From positions 36,988,001-37,052,000 of the forward strand of contig JAFFJZ010000004.1 of the NCBI GenBank assembly GCA_018340375.1: a stretch of 64,000 bases of DNA, given 5' to 3'. Positions 11,593-23,579 of the stretch are shown here, one piece after another (position 1 is the stretch's first letter; every line of letters begins with the position of its first letter). A model generated the notes under the pieces. It made no database searches. It had not been told where the DNA came from and worked only from the letters and a program-made list of their open reading frames with translations. The position numbers and the translations under genes were made by a program. Origin of the DNA: Gonatopus flavifemur. Taxonomy: Eukaryota; Arthropoda; Insecta; Hymenoptera; Dryinidae.

Positions 11593-13624
11593 CAGGGTGG
11601 GGCATTTAAAGTGTCGCGGGCGTTTTTTCCAAAAATAAAGTGAGATACGAGAAAATTTTTCGGACAAAAGTTGTAGGGTACCGAGGGGGACATCCGATGG
11701 TGGCCTTGGCTTTGACCTCAAATCTCATCTTCAAGGGCATTCTGAGATCAACTCTTGTTTTTTAAACAGCATCTCATATTTTTTACTGCAGATTTGGATT
11801 CTAGGTCAAAAACCAAGAAACTTTTGTCTGAACCATTTTCCTGAAATCCGCAAAAATGGCGCTCTAATCGATATTGTTCCATTTTGAATCTGACATTCGA
11901 ATACCTCGAAAACGAAGGGTCTTGCAAAAGAATGTTTCGTACAAAAGTTGTCAATACACAACACATTTCAATCGTCTACATTACCACCATTCAGAGCTCA
12001 CGCGATGTAAACAAACGACGGGGTTCAGTGAAAATTCACGATTTTGAAAGTCAGTTTGTCAGTTACATTTGATTATTACTTGGTTTATGACAAATTGAAA
12101 ATCATGGATATCCGATACACGGTTTCTGAAAAGATCGATATGATCTACATTTACGGTGAAGTGCATAAGAACCCCAGACAAGCATATGACTTGTATGCGG
12201 AACGATTTCCTGAAAGAACAACGCCATCCATTAGGTATTTTCAACGCATTACAAAATTATTCTCAGAAACGGGAAGTGTTACAAGGGAAAAACGACATCG
12301 AATGAGAACTGTTAGCAGAGAAAATGCGGAAGTTAATGTACTAGCTGCAGTAGCCAATAATCCACACGTGAGCTCTCGTGAAATTGAACTCCATTCGGGA
12401 ATTTCTCGAAGAAGTGTTCTTCGAATACTGAAACGTCACAAATTCCATCCGTATCACATTTGTTTGCATCAAGACCTTCACGGTGATGATTTCGAAAATC
12501 GTGTACAGTTTTGTCGATGGGGTCTAGCGCAAATGCACAATAACAACTTCATCAACATATTATTTTCTGATGAGTCGACGTTCACCAATCATGGTCAAGT
12601 AAATCGACATAATATGCATTACTGGGCGACAGAAAATCCAAGATGGTTACGTCAAGTAGAGCATCAAAGACAATGGGCTGTGAATGTTTGGTGTGGTATT
12701 TTTCGATCTCGAGTAATTGGACCGTACTTCATTGCAGATACGCTGAATGGAGAGAAGTACAGACATTTCTTAGATCAAGTACTTCCAACATTACTTGAAG
12801 ACATACCTATTTAGGAACGATTGAATATGTGGTATCAACACGATGGTTGTCTATCCCATTATGCAGTCACAGCTCGAGAAATATTGGACAGAGATTATCC
12901 TGGACGATGGATAGGACGTCGTGGACCAGTTCATTGGCCTGCCCGTTCTCCGGATCTTACTTCTCCAGATTTTTTTTCATGGGGATACATAAAAGATACA
13001 GTTTATCAACAAGCACCGACTACACCTGAGAATATGCGTCAACGAATCATCAATGCATGCGCGAGCATCAATGAAGATATTTTAGCACGAGTTCAGCAAT
13101 CTTTTGTAAAACGTTTTGAAATGTGTATTGAAGTCGAAGGCCATCATTTTGAGCATCTACTGCATTAAAATTATCCAAGTGATGTAGACGATTGAAATGT
13201 GTTGTGTTTTGTCTGTTATACCCCATCATCTCCGTTTCAGTTCAAGGGGTCCCCCTTGGAATCAGACAACTTTTGTCCGAAACATTCTCCTCCAAGACCC
13301 TTCGTTTTCGAGTTATTCTAATCTCAGATTCAGTATGGAACAATATCGATTAGAGCGCCATCTTTGCGGATTTCAGGAAAATGGTTCAGACAAAAGTTTC
13401 TTGGTTTTTGACCTAGAATCCAAATCTGCAGTAAAAAATATGAGATGCTATTTAAAAAACAAGAGTTGACCTCAGAATGCCCTTGAAGATGAGATATGAG
13501 GTCAAAGCCAAGGCCACCATCGGATGTCCCCCTCGATACCCTACAATTTTTGTCCGAAAAATTTTCCCGTATCTCATTTTATTTTTGGAAAAAACGCCCG
13601 CGACAATTTAAATGCCCCACCCTG
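11593..13624 (+). mobile_element. Complete mariner-type DNA transposon with long terminal inverted repeats
   Basis: The element is bounded by CAGGGTGGGGCATTTAAA at the left and its complement at the right, each flanked by TA (11591-11592 and 13625-13626), the standard Tc1/mariner target duplication. The terminal inverted repeats are unusually long: left about 11593-11990, right about 13179-13624. The right copy carries roughly 85 extra bases (around 13225-13300). A single transposase gene fills the centre. Length is 2,032 bp. Confidence 0.9.
12104..13168 (+). pseudogene. DD41D mariner-type transposase, one in-frame stop
   Basis: ATG at 12104 opens a frame of about 354 codons to TAA at 13166-13168. 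It is interrupted once by TAG at 12812-12814. Residues 1-120 carry helix-turn-helix DNA-binding segments. The catalytic triad is FSDEST, then WYQHDGC, then RSPDLTSPDFF. Taking the last Asp of TSPD as the third residue, as in mariner, the spacing from the second Asp is 41, so DD41D. The stop lies just before the second Asp and would remove it. It cuts and pastes DNA between TA dinucleotides. The long inverted repeats around it fit a recently active element. Confidence 0.85.
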
Positions 13625-13626
13625 TA

Positions 13627-16092
13627 TATGTATATGTATATATATAGGCACCCCCAATGCTGAGGGGCTGGCGCCGCCTATGAACATGACCTTAATTTTG
13701 TAAACTGAGTGTTATAAATATTTCACTAAGTTCATTTTATCATTGATCGCACCGATCACGAAACGATTTGTGATCAAGTATGACATAAAAATCTCAACCT
13801 CAACGGAACAGAATATTTTAATTCATAGAATGGATGAAAATGTAATGGAAAGATGGTGTACTATCAATGTAAATCGTTTCAATCATCTCCAATCATTTTC
13901 TCAATCTTTTAATTTGATAAAATCAATTATAGAAATTCGGAGATATATCAATCCTGTTGAGTAAATAGTAGAAAAGTGACAAGTATAGAAACAAATTTGT
14001 TTAAATTTTTGCACGTCCAGGTGTAATTGAAACATGGGAAAACTTCTTTTTTCAGCACGCAGAGCTTTTTTCTAATGTTGATTTTCATTGAATTCTTGAT
14101 TCTCACTTTTGGAATAATTGAAATTATTCCTATCTTCTTTGTTAGGAGAAACAAATGGGCAAATTACTGTTTTCTTCGTAAAGTATTTGATATTTTCCCA
14201 TCTTACCGATAACTCAAAACAATTACATAGTTAATAAATGCGCATATAATGACATTCAAGTATTTTCTATCAAAAAAATCTTCCAAATATATTTCCTCAA
14301 TCGAAGAATTGAAGGGACATAAGCATAATATTGAAACTCAGGGCACTTGTGGTGGAGAATCGATATTTATTTAACGAGAAGTGAGTGTTAATAATAAGTA
14401 GACCCATGGCGTGGTCTAAGCGGTGTGACGGACCATCTCTAACTGTACTTGTTACTACGCACGTATGCGTTCACATTGATGTTCTCTCACGATAGAGGGC
14501 GGCACGCACCGTTACAGTAGTTATCACTGGCCTGCTACTACAGAATACCACATTTTCATTTAATTAACGGAACAGTGATTTTGGTCGAATTTTGATTCTC
14601 AGACACACAATTTATTAAGTGTTTACCATGGTCAATCAAGATCTCAATCCAATGATCCAAGATATCTTGGAGGAATCCGGGTTGGCACATTTGACCGATG
14701 TATTCCAGGGTAACCGTGTGGTAACTGGCTAGATCCTGATCAGGGCCCAACCTAGACAGCCAACGTGCCACTAGACCGTTTATGGAAGATTTATAGAACA
14801 TGGGGAAAGTTTTCTGAACGTTCAAAAAACGCCCTACAGATACGTCTTCCTATTAGGGAATAAGGACTCTATTCAGGAAACTGTTCTTTGTGGATATGAT
14901 TTCTTCACCAGCGACCCAAAGAGAGCATTCCGTTTCAGCGATGTTCTTGGCTCCTCCATATAGCAGTTTTTTTATGTGATTATAATAGAATTTAGTATAG
15001 CAAGGATGATTTACAAATGCTGAATAATGTTGACGCCGTCTCGTGATGGAAAAAAAAGACTAGTGTAGTACAAGAGAGACATATCTTCAGGCTCTTGGGC
15101 TCAAATTTTGATAGGCAAATGTTCGGTCTCCTTCGTCAGGATCTCGTCCTGCCCTTGCGGTATATTTTTGACAGGGCTCCATCAGATCCTAGAGTTAGAT
15201 CCTGAACAGAAATCAGGCATGCCTCATGTGGAACTGATGTTTTCCATATTGGAGTTTCTACTAGGGGAATTTCAGTATCAATTCAATCAACTTGCAAATA
15301 TTATTGACATACATAATTTTCTCTCATAATCTTCACAAATCTTATCAATACATAAATATCAATAATTTCTCGATAATAACTCGTTCCAATCCTTTCTAGA
15401 AAGAAATATTTACTATAAGAAAGGTTTTGATCTCAACGAAGAGAAACTTGCTGATTTGATCCCAAACTTGGAGGATAGATTTAAATTTGTGATAAGGAGG
15501 GAAGTATCGCGTTTTCTAAGATACAATCACATTTTTGTTATATTATACATTATGTTATTATGTTTGTTTGAATTTTCAGCAATCTAGTCAATATTCATTC
15601 AAGGTCATATTCTGACATCGAAATAACGAGTCCGAGATTGAATTATTCTGAACTTATTTTTATGAAGTATCTTGAGTATTGAATTTGTATGTATCTATGA
15701 GTAATAATAGAATAATTTACATGATTGCGTGTTTTACTCTTCTCCCGAAATTTATAACTCCTCGAATATATGTGAAAAAATCCATAGGAATTGACTAAAT
15801 AAAATCGAATGAGATGTACTCAGAGTTTGCTGCAGTTGAATTAATACAGCATCATTTACAAAAAGAATGTTATGAAAATAACCCATTTTTTATGAGCAAA
15901 AAAATAACTTTTTCCATGATACTGCAATTACTACCACAATCGCAAAAAAGAATTTCGTATGTGTACAGAATCCATTGCTGTAACCCTTAACAATCAGGTT
16001 ACGATGACTAGGTAAACATGTCGCACCAATGATATATTCATATAATCGTGGTTCTTATGACGACATATTATAAGTTATTTTTGATACTTATG
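13627..16092. other. No supported gene; unassigned sequence
   Basis: About 2.5 kb of AT-rich sequence with only short chance ORFs. Around 14629-14740 a + strand stretch (MVNQDLNPMIQDILEESG) looks faintly protein-like, perhaps a SAM-domain-like relic, but it stops after about 35 codons. I could not tie it to any family. Confidence 0.5.
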
Positions 16093-16259
16093 AGTGGTCG
16101 CTGTGACTGGGTTATCTTAGGGATCGTACCCATACCACGTGACCTTTTTCTTACTTCCTTCTCTATCTTACTCATTATGCCTGAAGTTGGTGCAACAAGG
16201 AACGAGACAAATAAAAAGGTCACGTAGTATGGGTACGTTCCCTTATCACAGTGATCACT
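16093..16259. repeat. Hairpin MITE-like inverted repeat
   Basis: About 165 bp. The left arm (agtggtcgctgtgac ... cccataccacgtgacc) pairs with the right arm (ggtcacgtagtatgggta ... cagtgatcact). Arms are about 55 bp with a loop of about 60 bp. Confidence 0.75.
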
Positions 16260-16594
16260 TTTTGTATGTACACGAATGGGTCGATCGTTTTGTGAAATCA
16301 ACTATGAACAGTAATTGATGACATTTTCAACAATGTGCTATCATGTTCTGAATGCCAGGAATTTTTCTGAGTGTATAGTATCCTTCCCAAGAAATACGAG
16401 CGGCAGTGTTCTCAGACAAATGTAATTTGAAACTTGAAGAAAAACGAAACATTGTGATTAAGCAGATACCAGTGCTATGGGAGCAGCTGATTATTTTTTC
16501 GGAGATTTCGCGAAGGGGGTGAACAGGAAAGTGCTTCAACTGGGAATTCTAACAAAACTGATCAATGATGCATTTCTTAAAAGAAATTTCTTAA

Positions 16595-17398
16595 GAATTA
16601 AATTCTCTACAAAAACGTCCATCCCATATTCCGCTCAAATTCATAGGGAAAAAGTTACAGGATGTTGAATAAGCGGAAAAAGTGAAAAATTATGAAAATT
16701 TCTCAGATGGGCCACTCAAATTCCATGAAATTTATTTTTGGTCGCTAATACATTTTTTCAATAGTATATTTGGCATAATTTACATGATGCCAGATGGATG
16801 TTGTGAAAAAAATTCTTTGTCAACAATATAAACAATGAAATTTTTTCGTCACTTTTCATTCATTTATTTATTGCGGGTGATCTAATTAAACGAGTCTGAT
16901 TGGCAATTTTTTTTCCTCAATTGTATATTTGTTAGGAATGGGAGTAGTATATTTAGTTTTTTCTCAAATCAAAATATGATGAACACATTTATTTATCAAT
17001 TTGTTATAAACAAATTTGTAAATAATTAACTAAAATGGATTGTTGTGAGTTGACGAAAATCACCAATGATCTGTGTTTGAAGACCATTCGAATGCTGGAT
17101 CAAACGTCGGAATCGGTCAATTAGATCGCCCGTACTAAATAAATGAATAAAAAATGACGAAAAAATTTCATTGTTTATATTGTTGACAAAAAATTTTTCT
17201 TCACAAAATCCATCTGGCATCATGTAAGTTATGCCAAATACCGTATCAGCGACCAAAAATAAATTCCATTGAATTTGAGTGGCCCATCTGAGGAATTTTC
17301 ATAATTTCTCACTTTTTCCGTTCTTTCAACATCCTGTGACTCTTTCCCTATGAGTTTGAGCGAAATGGGGGATAGACGTTTTTGTAGAGAATTCAATT
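16595..17398. repeat. Large fold-back repeat with ~300 bp arms
   Basis: The left arm (about 16595-16903) and right arm (about 17108-17398) are inverted copies. They share 'ctcagatgggccactcaaatt', 'catctggcat' and 'caatataaacaatgaaattttt' blocks. The spacer is about 200 bp. No coding sequence. The arms differ at scattered bases, so it is old or formed from two separate insertions. Confidence 0.7.
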
Positions 17399-17690
17399 CT
17401 CTACAAGATAGTGAAGACGGAAATTTGAAAAAACAATTTTTTCGATCATTTATATTGAAATTACCGGAAAACATTGTTTTTCAATGTATGTTAAATGGGT
17501 TCACTTCTTCTGCTTTTTGAACATCCTGTAACTTTTTCTCTTCGAGTTTGAGCGAAATATGGGATAGACGTTTATGTAGAGAATTTAATTCTCTACAAGA
17601 TAGTGAAGACGGAAATTTGAAAAAAAAATGTTTCGACCATTAATATTGAAATTACCGGGTAACGTTTTTTATCAATATATTTTAAATGGA
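17321..17690. repeat. Two tandem ~196 bp units
   Basis: Each unit contains 'aacatcctgt', 'gagtttgagcgaaat', 'gggatagacgttt', 'gtagagaattcaattctctac' or its variant, and 'gtgaagacggaaatttgaaaaa'. The first unit overlaps the right arm of the fold-back just upstream. A reverse-oriented partial copy lies near 16595-16680. Confidence 0.75.
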
Positions 17691-18541
17691 AGAGGGGACC
17701 CCCTCCCCCCGTGCGCCAGCTCAATTTTTAAGGTGTCGAGTTGGAATTTTGGGAGATTCTTTTTCGCTAATCAAGGAAACTTATTAGATGTATTTACTCG
17801 AAAACAAAAGAAAGTTGTTTTTCGTGACGCAGTCTAATCAAGATATTTCAATTGTATTTCATCCATTTCAGAAAACCTTACAGACAAAATCAGCTGATCT
17901 CATGGCACTGGTATCGTCTCAAAGTCTTGTAATTTATATAACAACTGTAACTTTTGTGAAGTTCAAGGAATATGAAATTTTTTGGGTCATAAAAAGAATC
18001 TTAATTTTTTTCTCTTCATATTGCTCAGTGGTGAAATTGGAAGAATCCTAATTTTTGAAGACAAATCTGAATTCAGGCATATTTTTTCTACTTCTCATGG
18101 CATTCAAAAGTCCTGCGGAGGAGAAAACTATTCTCCTATTTTTTTTTATATTTTGGGACCCGAATTAGGGACAGTGTGATAATTTGAAATGATGTTTTTC
18201 AATATTTCACAGAATATCCCATCTTCGGAAAAAAATGAGACTGTGGGAGGGGTATTGGTTTTGCATTTCGAAGGGTTTTGAAACGATTGCAATGAACCGG
18301 AATCGAAAGGAACCCGTTTTTTCACTACTAAAGTTCACTACACGACACACATTTCCATGTTCATTCATTTTTCACGTCCACTCATGAATACGAAAAAAAA
18401 AACAATATCAAACCGTTTTGGACTAATTTTTACATGGAAATTGGCCAAGATTCAAGTTTAGGCATATATTACAAATTCCTGGTTGCAAAATACTACCGCA
18501 ATATTTCAATGTGATTCATGATATATTATCGACACTGTAAT
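17691..18541. other. No supported gene
   Basis: AT-rich sequence without recognisable coding or repeat structure up to the hAT target duplication at 18542. Confidence 0.5.
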
Positions 18542-18549
18542 ATTGCAGT
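18542..18549. other. Left 8 bp target duplication of the nested hAT element
   Basis: ATTGCAGT directly before the terminal repeat TAGGGATGCGCG. The same 8 bases follow the right terminal repeat at 51246-51253. Confidence 0.85.
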
Positions 18550-18780
18550 TAGGGATGCGCGACCTGACCAGAATGTCGGATTTTCGTCGGGTCGGGTAAT
18601 CATCACTACCTGATTTTGCCGGGTTACTGATCGCATCGACCCACCCGATTGTTTCAAATTACCCGATGCAATCGAGTTACTCGACTTTTCCGAATCACTC
18701 GATGGTATTGAACTACTTGAATGTAATGCAATAAATCGACTTCCGAGTGGCACAAGAACTTTGTCACCAAGCTGCACTCA
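18550..18780. repeat. 5' terminal and subterminal repeats of the nested hAT
   Basis: After the TAGGGATGCGCG terminus come several GGGTNNNC/CCCGA motifs in both orientations (cgggtcgggtaatc, cgggttactg, acccgattg, acccgatgc). These are typical hAT transposase-binding subterminal motifs. Confidence 0.7.
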
Positions 18781-20243
18781 TTCTGTGATCATACATAGAA
18801 TGTTCAGATGGGACTGTTTTGGAAAAATACAAACATGAAAATTCTCAAAACGTGCACAAAACATACTTTGTACTGAAAATTCATATTCCGAGCGCTAATA
18901 GACCGGAAGTTCTTTATGCCGTCAGCAATCAGATCCCTCACTTTTGTAAAATTCCCAAGGAATTGCAGTTTTCATCCAACCAATTACATTTGGCATAATA
19001 TCCTTTCGGTATATCAGCGTTCGGAATACGAATTTTCTGTATAATGAGCATGCGATGCGAAGACAGAAATGAGTTGAAGAGATTGCTAACGATATAGGAG
19101 AACCCTGGTCCAGTTTCTGATTGATAGTATAACGTTTTTCGTTTATCCTTGATGCTGATTGACTTGGAAGACAAATTCAACCAATCTTATAATTTTCTTC
19201 AAAAAAAAAAACGTGATATGGACCACGATTTTAACATTGCATTAGCAATCTCTGCAGTTTATCTCTGGTGAAGAGAATTCGGTGTATTGAGGGCCCACCT
19301 TTAGTGCACTGTGTGGACCAGCGTTGGAAGGAGGAGCAGAAACGGAAGGAAAGCAAGGGGAAACTACTGTGACGTAATCATGTCTTTCACTTATATATAT
19401 ATATATATATTTTTTTTTTCTTTTCTCTCTTCCCTCTCTTTTCTCCTCTCTATGGTTTAAAGGAATATAATGACTGAAAATATGTACGCATATTTTCACA
19501 TGAAACGAAGAAATACGAAATAGTTCCTCGCACCGAAACCCAACAAATTACAAGAGACTGGTATTTCCTACATCTGTTTGTTTCCAGAGATCTCTATGAA
19601 TAACCTTTTTTTTCTTTCTATTTCAAACAAACCAAGGATACTCTGACCACCCTCGATAAAGAAATCCGTTGTCGAGCAGGCGTCGAGAATCCTATAGTGA
19701 AAACGCATATAAAAAAAGAAGGAGAGTATACACAACGAAACAAATGGTCAGACCCAGCGTTGCCAAACCCTAAAGAGAATAAGATTTCAATACTCGATTG
19801 CAGCCCGATAGAAAATCTAACGGTCATCAATTAAAACTCGACCTTATTACAGTCTAACCTCCTTTGATACTCGAAAAGGATAAAACCGTAATAAAAGTAC
19901 TGCAGCACCAAATGAAATTAAAAATTAACAGTAAAGTAATCGAGGTTTGAAATCTGTCCTCACAATGGAAATGACAACGATGGAAGAAACTAAAGAAATA
20001 CCAAGTCCTTGTCATAAAACCAAACAATAAAACAGATGTGCAGGAGAAACTTCAAACCCTATGAAATAACCCTGCATTCATCTGCCCCTTTTTTTTTTAC
20101 AGGAAATATTTAAAAAAAAAAATTCTTTTCAAAGACAAAGAAAATGCACAAACTTACAGCGAAAAATTCGTTCAATTAACTAAATGTAACCATTGAAAAC
20201 CTCTTATGACACGCAAGTTGCAAAAATCTACAAATAAAAGGTT

Positions 20244-21410
20244 GCGACTCATAGAATCGCAGAGTTAAATTTCACGTCCAAATAAAACTTGCACTTCAAA
20301 TATTTGAATATTTGAAGCACAAGGTACAATTGCCATAAATGTTTAAATCAAAACATTAGAAACAATTTCCAATATAAAGACTACGGAAATTACAAAATTA
20401 TTATAGTAATTCTAAGAGTCACAACCACAAAATACATAATCTCTAGAAATCCACCACCTCAAATCTTTTGAGAATGTATTTATAAACCATAATTATATTA
20501 AACAGTGGAATAGGACCATTAAAACTATTCCACGATACCAATATAACCAAAACTCTAAAGACAACCTAAGCGACTCTGAGAGTCGCAGATACAAAACACA
20601 CAATTTCAAAAAATCTACCACCTCAAATCTTATGAGAACTTATTTATGAACCATAATTATATTAAACAGTGGAATAGGACCATTAAAACTATTCCACGAT
20701 ATCAAAATAACTAAAACTTTAGAAGACAGGCTAAGCGACTCTGAGAGTCGCAGATACAAAATAGAGTTTACAAAGTTCTACCACCTCAAATCTTTTGAGA
20801 ATGTATTTATAAACCATAATTATATTAAACAGTGGAATAGGACCATTAAAACTATTCCACGATATCAAAATAACCAAAACTTTAAAAACAAGCTAAACGA
20901 CTCTGAGAGTCGCAGATACAAAATAGAGTTTTCAAAAAATCTACCACCTCAAATCCTTTAAAATTCTAAATACACTTTGCCATCATATTACACAGTCAAA
21001 TGAGACTATTAGGAAAATTCTCCACAATAGAAATTATGCGGATACGTCAAATTCAAATTGCAATTCGTTGAGTCGTAGATTAAAAATATAGTTTTCTTCA
21101 AAACTTCCACTTCAAACCTTTCAGGATTCGATGTGGAAGTCACACTTACTCCAAATGAACAGATAATCCCACTAAAAGATGATTCACGGCACTAGAATAT
21201 AAAAACACCAAAATAAGTTTGCGATTTTCACTAAGTCGCAGAACAAAAATTCACTTTCTTCATAAGGTACCACCTCAAATCTTCTAACACTTGACACACA
21301 CGTTATAAGCACTCAACACAACCAAATAAAACCACTGGAACTACTTTATAATATTAAAATTATGAAAACCTGGAAAATTTAGCTCAACGACTCATAGAAT
21401 CGCAGAATGA
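20244..21410. repeat. U3 tandem array with GCGACT/AGTCGC dyads (5' LTR)
   Basis: Modules of about 164 bp repeat, each with 'ccacctcaaatctttt', 'attaaacagtggaataggaccattaaaactattccac' split over two blocks, and a dyad. GCGACTCTGAGAGTCGC is perfect at 20570-20586 and 20735-20751. Variants lie near 20244, 20897, 21222 and 21391. The first units are the most alike; later ones diverge. The array lies upstream of the TATA box, so an enhancer role is plausible but not shown. Confidence 0.8.
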
Positions 21411-21894
21411 AAATACAGTTTCTTCACAAACTGTCACTCTAGAATTATTACCTGCCGAAAATACTATTATGTTATATTATATACACACGTGTATATACAT
21501 ACAAACCGCCAATTATTTTTCTATTTAACATGGAAATTAAATACTGCCAAATTGGTCCCCCTAACCTCTATAGAGAAACAACAACAAATGTAATTGACTA
21601 TAATCATAAGTGATAAGCGTTAGGAATAACAACAACACTGAAATTCAATAATTCAAACCAATAATTATAGAAATAAAAATAAGTCCTACGTGTAAGAAAT
21701 GGATATCCCTATCTCTCTCTTACACATGGCAACCCATGCACACATTTTCCAACGAACACAGGGATGCGCGTATCGATAATCGAAACTTGGAGAACCCGTA
21801 TCCCTTTGCCTAAACGAAAAGACGGAGAAACTCTGGAAAAACAAGAATAGGAAGCGTCCATCGGGAAGGAAAATCGGAGAGGGGGACAGCCCTT

Positions 21895-21936
21895 AAATAT
21901 AGGCCCAAAAGGCTGAGCAGCAAAAAATTCAGTTTC
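21895..21936 (+). promoter_or_regulatory. Core promoter of element A 5' LTR
   Basis: A TATA-like AAATATA at 21895-21901 lies about 34 bases before the initiator-like TTCAGTTTCAGTTCAG beginning near 21928. Solo LTR C has a similar pair, so transcription probably starts near 21930. Confidence 0.55.
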
Positions 21937-22690
21937 AGTTCAGATTTTCTATCGCGACTAAAACCACCACCTCCTGTGAAAATCTTGAAACACTCCATAG
22001 TTTTCAAGACTATTACAACCCTTCGAAAATAATCGTACAATTCTACCGAAAGTATTCGTGAAATTTAAACCTCGAGTTTCAATTTTCGTGCGTTCAACAA
22101 CAGTTTTGTTTCTTCTTCTTTTCAACAAAAAATTAAAATCTAAATACCAGTAAGTATTTTCTATTGAAAGTAAAATTTTCCGCGATCGTGTGTGTTTTTG
22201 TTTTATCAGCGCCCAAAGTGTATCGCAGAAATCAAGACGAGATTCGTAACAAATTCGAGCGAATCTATATTTGCAGTGGATTTATTACGAATTATGTCTT
22301 GTGAGTTGATTAACTCTGAAATACTTACATAGTATTCCCAGATATAATCAACTCTTTCAAGTGAACCAGTTATCGTGAAGAATTATCTGTTTTGTGGCAT
22401 AAATTCACTTTTCATTTAACAATTTCAATTTCGTTTGAATTCTCTCTTACCAAGTTATCGTGAAGAATTATCTGTTTTGTGGCATGAATTTACTTTTCAT
22501 TCAACAATTTCAATTTCGTTTGAATTCTCTCTTACCAAGTTATCGTGAAGAATTATCTGTATTTGTGGCATAAATCTACTTAACGTTTAACAATTTCAAT
22601 TTCGTTTGAATTCTCTCTCACCATCAATATCGAGCGATCGAGTGTAACTATTCTAATCAAGGTTTCATGTTTTCCCTTCTTCTTTTTCAG

Positions 22691-23103
22691 TGCAAAATTT
22701 AAAGTCTCTCGATTTAGAGGAAGTTGAGGACCGGATCAAAATAATTTGCGAGAGGATCCGAAATCGACAAATAAACGAGGAGAACGGTCTCCTCTTCCCT
22801 ACGGAAAGAGCAAGGAAGAAATTCGCCACCAATCAAACTAGGGACAAAAGAGATCTGGATTTATTAGAAGCTAGGCGACGCGAGATTAATTATCCGTTGA
22901 ATTTCGCGAAGTTTAGATTCACTCCTCTCCGTCCTCCTTCTCCTTGGACGAGGCAGAAGATCGCCGAGTATAGGGAAATAGGGAACCATCCATCTCCGCC
23001 AGTTTTTTGTGTTTCTAGAATCCCATGCGAATTATTAGCAGGGAATGTAAATCGCTGTCCTCAATGTCAAAGGATAGTCGACGGTAATTTAGAATCTCTA
23101 TAA
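22691..23103 (+). CDS. LTR-embedded small ORF of element A (5' LTR copy, split start codon)
   Basis: The exon begins with TG directly after a strong acceptor (TTCTTTTTCAG, AG at 22689-22690). An upstream donor GTAAGT (22150-22155) ends an exon in A at 22149. Splicing gives ATG then CAA AAT TTA and an ORF of 137 residues to TAA at 23101. An alternative short exon (22210-22300) offers ATG TCT T before donor GTGAGT at 22301, also in frame and adding two residues. The N-terminal ~65 residues are charged and helical. A basic Pro-rich segment follows, then Cys pairs (FCVSRIPC and RCPQC) near the C-terminus. Sense orientation, inside R/U5, followed by AATAAA at 23152. Function unknown; relatives are in the B and C LTRs. 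It could be a regulatory RNA- or DNA-binding factor. Confidence 0.72.
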
Positions 23104-23151
23104 GCCATGTAAATGTATATGCGTGTACAGTCATAACTTCCTGTAACCAAA

Positions 23152-23157
23152 AATAAA
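23152..23157 (+). terminator. Poly(A) signal AATAAA after the LTR ORF (5' LTR)
   Basis: AATAAA lies 48 bases past the LTR ORF stop. In the 3' LTR the same signal is at 40798-40803 and is the probable end signal of the genomic RNA. In the 5' LTR it would end a short LTR-only transcript. Confidence 0.6.
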
Positions 23158-23579
23158 TTCAGTTATATTCATGTTCTTAATTCAAACCAAATATTGTGGA
23201 AATTAATTGATAATAAAATTTACCCTCAAGACGAGGTATCACCCTCCACACAGGGAAACCAAAAATCAGTACACCATTCCTTCACGAATACCTAATCCAG
23301 AAATACCCCTCATCGCTGCACGAGAACCTGAGAAACACAGAAATTAGTTCACGGTTATCTGTTTCTGCACCTTATAAAGCATCTCATAATACAACTATCA
23401 TTCCTAGTTCATTTGAATCGTTTAAACTACTTGAAAATATCACTATTAACCAGTTCGAATCAATTATAACGCATCACTTCACTAAGACACTGAACTTGTA
23501 GGAAAAAGTTCACGGTTTTTCAATAACCGCAAACATAAAACTGAACTTCTGAACAGTTCTGTCACTTCAAATTTGTTCA

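Noticed and set aside
14405..14450. tRNA-like A box (TGGCGTGGTCTAAGCGG)
   Set aside because: No B box or cloverleaf downstream.
14556..14825. 89-codon minus-strand ORF and a faint SAM-like + strand stretch
   Set aside because: No splice signals or clear domain; too short and degraded to call a gene.
19618..19830. 70-codon minus-strand ORF in element A U3 (also 37264-37476)
   Set aside because: No ATG at its stated start, not found in LTR B or C, and no motif; its presence in both copies follows from LTR identity.
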